Assembly (NCBI GenBank): GCA_949296785.1
Contig: CASFRQ010000226.1
Span: 1-9,048 of the forward strand
Length of the DNA stretch: 9,048 bases
Reading direction: 5' to 3'
DNA from: an uncultured Alphaproteobacteria bacterium
GTDB lineage: Bacteria > Pseudomonadota > Alphaproteobacteria > CASFRQ01 > SAAU01
This document shows, one piece after another, positions 5,907 through 9,048 of the stretch (position 1 is the first letter of the stretch; the number at the start of each line of letters is the position of its first letter). A program made the translations under genes and the position numbers. The notes under the pieces are model-generated. The model did not search any database. It was not told the DNA's origin and saw only the letters and a program-made list of their open reading frames with translations.

Positions 5907-5951
5907 AATAAAAAAACATAAGGCGGGAAGCTTTTTGCCGAAAAAACGCCT
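5907..5951 (-). terminator. Possible rho-independent terminator of rsmA
   Basis: On the minus strand AGGCG (5951-5947, sharing bases with the rsmA stop codon) can pair with CGCCT (5925-5921). Inside, a T-run pairs with AAAAA around a CGGC loop, leaving a six-base bulge. After a short TATG spacer comes a run of seven T. The stem is short and bulged, so the call is moderate. Confidence 0.4.
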
Positions 5952-6882
5952 AAAACTCTTTTCGGAACTTGGATTTTCCGTACCGGCACTCGTTTTCCCC
6001 GCTGCCTGGAGATAAAGAACATTTTTCCTTTTCCGACAAAAAACGCGCCATGGCACAATAAGCCTCCACCGGTACATTTTCAGCCCTTAAAGTGGGTTCC
6101 ACACCGGCAACGGCACAAAATTCCTCTGCATTTCCCAAAGATTTCAGACTGGAACGCAGCATTTTCCGCCTTTGACCGAAAGCGGCGGCCGTCACTTTCT
6201 CCAAACAGGAAAAATCAGCCGGCGCCAAAGGTTTCTCCCTCGGCGTCAACCGAACAAGAACCGAATCCACTTTCGGCGAGGGAGTAAAAACGCCGGCAGG
6301 CAGGCTTAACACCTCTTCCACACGACAAAGCCATTGGGTTAAAACAGACAGACGGCCGTAAGAAGGGTCCGAAGGCGCGGCCTTCAATCTGGCGCCCACC
6401 TCTTTTTGAAACATAAACGTCAACCTGCTAAAAAGTTGTATTTCACGCAACCATTTGAGCAACAGGCGCGTGGATATATTATAGGGCAAATTGCCCGCCA
6501 AAGAAGGTCTTTTTTTCCATGAAAGAAAATCTTTTTCGGAAAGGCAAAAAAATTCAGAGACGACCTCTTTCTCATTCAAAAAAAGCGCATCTCCTTCCAA
6601 AATTTCCAAAGAAGACGGATATTCCTCTTTTAAAAGCTGTAAAGCGCGTACGCACCGTTCATCTTTTTCCACCGCCAAGACCCTTGCCCCGTTTTGAAGA
6701 AGAGCTTGCGTCATACCCCCGGGCCCCGGCCCGATTTCCAAAACATTTCTGTTGTCCAGACCTTCCAAAACCAAACCGGCGATTCTATCCAGAAGAATCG
6801 GGTCAAGAATAAAGTTCTGCCCCAACGACTTTTTCGCCGATAACTGAAAAAGGGCAATTATTTCTTTTAACCGATATGCCAT
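5950..6882 (-). CDS. rsmA: 16S rRNA dimethyladenosine transferase RsmA (KsgA)
   Basis: This enzyme transfers four methyl groups from S-adenosylmethionine to the two adjacent adenosines in the helix 45 loop of 16S rRNA, late in 30S assembly. Motifs are the N-terminal KKSLGQNF (17-24), the SAM-binding motif I EIGPGPGGMT (49-58), acidic VEKDE (71-75), GDAL (97-100), and motif IV NLPYNIS (131-137), which holds the adenine-binding residues. FQKEVGARL and PSPKVDSVLVRL (211-222) follow, with AFGQRRKMLRSSLK (234-247) in the C-terminal domain. At 310 aa it is longer than the usual 270-280; the extra is a polar, Ser/Lys-rich tail after about residue 283. The start follows a GAGG site. It lies downstream of surA, but pdxA, usual at this point in many proteobacteria, is missing. 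Confidence 0.96.
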   Translation of the reverse strand: MAYRLKEIIALFQLSAKKSLGQNFILDPILLDRIAGLVLEGLDNRNVLEIGPGPGGMTQALLQNGARVLAVEKDERCVRALQLLKEEYPSSLEILEGDALFLNEKEVVSEFFCLSEKDFLSWKKRPSLAGNLPYNISTRLLLKWLREIQLFSRLTFMFQKEVGARLKAAPSDPSYGRLSVLTQWLCRVEEVLSLPAGVFTPSPKVDSVLVRLTPREKPLAPADFSCLEKVTAAAFGQRRKMLRSSLKSLGNAEEFCAVAGVEPTLRAENVPVEAYCAMARFLSEKEKCSLSPGSGENECRYGKSKFRKEF

Positions 6883-6970
6883 CTCTAATCCTCAGACTTT
6901 TCAAAAACTCTAACCTCGGGGAACCTTAAACGCGGGGAAAAACACATTGTCCCTTTTTCCTTCCTTCTTC

Positions 6971-7000
6971 AAAAAAATCGGAAAAGGAGGAAAAATTCCG
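6971..7000 (-). terminator. Weak terminator-like hairpin after surA
   Basis: On the minus strand CGGAA (7000-6996) and TTCCG (6983-6979) can pair around a 12-base pyrimidine loop and are followed by A and seven T. The stem has only 5 bp, so termination would be partial at best. The rest of the 161-bp surA-rsmA gap (6883-7043) shows no gene and no convincing promoter. Confidence 0.35.
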
Positions 7001-7043
7001 CGGTACTTCTTTCAAAAACGCACCCCGATTTTGATTTTAAGAG

Positions 7044-8261
7044 TTATTTTATTTCAATCACGGCGGAACGTTTGACATCTTGGAGCATTTTCTTTGAAAA
7101 AAGTTCCATCTTCTCCTCTTTCAAAGCCGCCGCCGTCTGTTCTTTGGACGGAAGGACAGAAACTCTTTTTTCTCCGCCGCACCTCATCAAAAACAGATTA
7201 AAGCCCGCCCCTTCCACAGGCCCCACGACAATATCGGAGCGTCCTTCCTGTTCCAAAGGCAGCTTGATTGCAGGCGGCAACTGGTCCACGGGAACCGTTT
7301 GACGACGGGAAGTCGCCTCCAACCCGAGTTCTTTTGCTTTATCCATCAAAGCCGAACAAGATTTTAAAAGGTAAATGGCATCCAGAACTTCGGCGCTACG
7401 TTCCTTTGAAACGCCCACCTGGGCCACTTCCCAGGCAACGGCTTTTCCGTCTTTTGAAGCTTCCCTTTTTTGAGCCAGCGCGACCAAAACATACTTTCCC
7501 TCAACATTTACGGGACGGGAAACCTGCCCGGGTTGCATTTCTTTTAAAACAGGGAGAAGGCCTTTTTCCAATTCAGTTTCCTTATACCATTTCAAACCTT
7601 CCGAAGAACCGAAATCTTCGGCGACTTTTTGAAAAACTTCCCCTTTTTGAAGACGCGCAAAAGCTTTTTCAGCCTTTTTTTCCGCTTCTTTCTTTTCTTT
7701 CTCGCCAGCATAAGGGAAAGAAATCTTCCCGATTAAAAAACCGGAAGTTTTAAGCTCCTCTTCCAAATATTTCTGCCGAGCGTTGATTTCCTCTTCGGAG
7801 ACTTCGGTTGATTCATCCTGTTCCTTAGCCAACAATTTAAACCAAACTAAATCGGCGTTAATTTGATTTTTTAATGTTTCAACGGGAATTTTTTTACTTT
7901 CTAGCATTTTTTCCAAATTCCCTTTTTTCATGCCGTTTTGAACTTCCACCCGGTAAATCGCGTCGTCTATTTCCGCCGCTGTGTTGACAAGCCCCTGCCT
8001 TTTTCCCTCCTGAATTTTCAGTTTTTCATCAATTAAGGAAAAAAGAACTTCCTGTTCCATTTCAGACGGTACCTTTTCTCCGGGAGCATTGACAAGAAGA
8101 AGCCTAATCCTGGAATCAACATCATAAGGCGTAATAATTTCGTCGTTAACAACAGCCAAAACGCTTTTTTCAGGCGCGGCGGCAAACGCGTCGGAAAAAG
8201 AAATGCCTCCAAAAGAGTTTGACAAGAGAAAAAGAAAGAAAAAGATTTTTAAAAACGTCAT
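7044..8261 (-). CDS. surA: SurA-type periplasmic chaperone / peptidyl-prolyl isomerase
   Basis: The protein is 405 aa. Residues 1-28 are a signal peptide (MTFLKIFFFLFLL to AFAAA), so it is periplasmic. Residues about 33-150 form the SurA N-terminal chaperone domain (VLAVVNDEIITPYDVDSRIRL, LIDEKLKIQEGKRQGL). Residues about 165-257 are a parvulin-type (PpiC) rotamase domain, with FQKVAEDF, SEGLKWY, LKEMQPGQVSRPV and a final GKYVLVAL. The C-terminal part (about 263-390) looks like a divergent second parvulin-like region or the C-terminal chaperone strand; a normal second active domain is not evident. SurA escorts unfolded beta-barrel proteins to the BAM complex, and LptD is a known client in E. 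coli. The start overlaps the lptD stop in an ATGA, so the two genes are coupled. Rotamase activity is inferred from the family. Confidence 0.93.
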   Translation of the reverse strand: MTFLKIFFFLFLLSNSFGGISFSDAFAAAPEKSVLAVVNDEIITPYDVDSRIRLLLVNAPGEKVPSEMEQEVLFSLIDEKLKIQEGKRQGLVNTAAEIDDAIYRVEVQNGMKKGNLEKMLESKKIPVETLKNQINADLVWFKLLAKEQDESTEVSEEEINARQKYLEEELKTSGFLIGKISFPYAGEKEKKEAEKKAEKAFARLQKGEVFQKVAEDFGSSEGLKWYKETELEKGLLPVLKEMQPGQVSRPVNVEGKYVLVALAQKREASKDGKAVAWEVAQVGVSKERSAEVLDAIYLLKSCSALMDKAKELGLEATSRRQTVPVDQLPPAIKLPLEQEGRSDIVVGPVEGAGFNLFLMRCGGEKRVSVLPSKEQTAAALKEEKMELFSKKMLQDVKRSAVIEIK

Positions 8262-9048
8262 TCAAAATTCCCCAACATCTTTAAATTAAACCTCAGGACA
8301 AAAGACAAATCCCCCTTGTAATCCCTGTCCTGCGTGTAAGATTTTTCCACGTCAAAAGCAATTTGAACGCATTCGTCCTCATATTGCAAAGTCCCTCCCG
8401 TTTCTATGGGACCGCCGTCTTTGCCGAATGCGTAACGGTAATAGTAATAAACAGACCAGTCTTTCGTCAATTTAGAATTCAGATAAAAAAGAACCTCCTC
8501 CCGATCCGGAAAATCGGAATAAAAATAGTCGCTCTGTTTCAAAAACATATAATCCACCCCGATTCTTAAAGGTTCTCGCCCGTAATTCAGATTTACCTCC
8601 GAAGTCTGAGGATTAAAATCTTTATAATTCAAGCGGAAACGGTAAGCCAAAGATAAATCTTTATAAGAAATGTTCACTCGTCCCACATAATCAGAAAAAT
8701 GAGGCCTCAATCCAGACCTTTCCGGAAACACTTCATGCTTGGAAAACTGATATGACTGACCGAAAAAGGTAGAAATACTGGAATTATTCGGCGCGTACAA
8801 AGTCCATTTTACCCCGTAAGCAAGATGAGAGCCGTACTCCACTCTGTCATAACCCGTAAAACGACTGGTCGCGAATAGATTGGAATCGTCAAATTCCGTA
8901 TCCAGACTGTCCTCGATTGGAATATTGGCGTTTTCTTTTGAAGAAGGGGCGATAACCAACTTCGCCACCGGCTCAATCACTTGCGAAATTGTCTCCCCCT
9001 GGTTGATTAAAGGATATTTCACCTCAACGGAAGCGGTCGGATAAAACC
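8258..9048 (-). CDS. lptD: LPS-assembly outer membrane protein LptD, C-terminal part (5' end beyond the window)
   Basis: This reading frame is open to the right edge, so only the last 262 or so residues are seen; the GTG at 9022 is internal, not the start. LptD is the outer-membrane beta-barrel that, with LptE, inserts lipopolysaccharide into the outer leaflet. Diagnostic stretches are VIEPVAKLVIAPSS, IPIEDSLDTEFDDSNLF, then RFTGYDRVEYGSHLAYGV, and near the end the conserved YEDEC cysteine site, then YTQDRDY and a final NLKMLG. The alternating polar/hydrophobic, Tyr-rich strands fit a barrel. Its presence implies LPS in the outer membrane. The stop overlaps the surA start by 4 bp, so client and chaperone are coexpressed. 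Confidence 0.95.
   Translation of the reverse strand, partial: FYPTASVEVKYPLINQGETISQVIEPVAKLVIAPSSKENANIPIEDSLDTEFDDSNLFATSRFTGYDRVEYGSHLAYGVKWTLYAPNNSSISTFFGQSYQFSKHEVFPERSGLRPHFSDYVGRVNISYKDLSLAYRFRLNYKDFNPQTSEVNLNYGREPLRIGVDYMFLKQSDYFYSDFPDREEVLFYLNSKLTKDWSVYYYYRYAFGKDGGPIETGGTLQYEDECVQIAFDVEKSYTQDRDYKGDLSFVLRFNLKMLGNFE

Larger units (their letters stand above)
5755..5949. other. Intergenic region rsmA-yggT
   Basis: No gene is supported in these 195 bases. They hold a terminator-like hairpin next to the rsmA stop, a 7-bp inverted repeat (AGGGTTC at 5842-5848, GAACCCT at 5894-5900), the palindrome GAAAATTTTC near 5879-5888, and the GC hairpin ahead of yggT. The promoter of the yggT-folD group should lie here, but no convincing -35/-10 pair was found. 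Confidence 0.5.

Noticed and set aside
6900..6960. Possible promoter for rsmA (GGGACA and TTTAAG, 17 bp apart)
   Set aside because: Each hexamer matches the consensus at only about four of six positions; matches of this quality are expected by chance in A/T-rich gaps.
7268..7753. Plus-strand reading frame of 161 codons opposite surA
   Set aside because: It is antisense to a well-supported surA, shows no recognisable domain and has a composition expected from the opposite strand.
8258..9022. lptD taken as a complete 254-aa gene starting at GTG 9022
   Set aside because: The frame stays open to the window edge and the sequence matches only the C-terminal part of the much longer LptD.
1..9048. 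CRISPR array, tRNA, rRNA or insertion sequence
   Set aside because: No regularly spaced repeats, cloverleaf, rRNA-like sequence, transposase or terminal inverted repeats were seen; the only long repeat is the pair of leader blocks.

Overview
The window looks like chromosome from a Gram-negative proteobacterium, most likely an alphaproteobacterium. It carries the C-terminal part of the outer-membrane LPS translocon LptD, a SurA-type periplasmic chaperone and RsmA in the usual lptD-surA-rsmA order, followed by YggT, DUF167 and FolD. The base composition is only moderately GC-rich, and A/T runs are common in the gene gaps. The taxonomic call is an inference from family content and gene order. 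No rRNA, tRNA, CRISPR array or transposase is visible. Every supported gene lies on the minus strand, so transcription runs from position 9048 towards position 1.

Right part (about 5105-9048), envelope and housekeeping genes. lptD is cut by the window edge and overlaps surA by 4 bp (ATGA). A 161-bp gap with a weak terminator-like hairpin separates surA from rsmA. pdxA, which sits between surA and rsmA in many proteobacteria, is absent. A 195-bp gap holding a plausible terminator and other inverted repeats follows rsmA. Then come yggT, a DUF167 gene and folD, which overlap one another and are presumably translationally coupled.

Left part (1-4219), a run of six secreted proteins. Only 16 bp after folD, with no visible terminator, begins a tightly spaced series of genes whose products all start with a signal peptide: 264, 217, 80, 287 and 384 aa, plus a sixth cut by the left edge (at least 125 aa). 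Most are rich in predicted helix and coiled coil. None can be named with certainty. The 264-aa protein resembles VirB5/TrbJ-type minor pilus subunits of type IV secretion and conjugation systems, and the others may be accessory or paralogous components of the same envelope apparatus.

Two things stand out there. First, the 384- and 287-aa genes share a 123-bp block (119/123 identical by eye) covering the ribosome-binding site, the whole signal peptide and the first mature residues. Homology fades about 10-13 bp further in, past a 6-bp in-frame indel, after which the mature proteins are unrelated. Second, a helical segment around a Y-[AS]-Q / D-L-x-x-S pattern seems to recur in several of the proteins, and the 264- and 287-aa proteins appear to carry two segments in opposite order. 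The cluster is the best candidate here for an undescribed secreted or pilus-like system.
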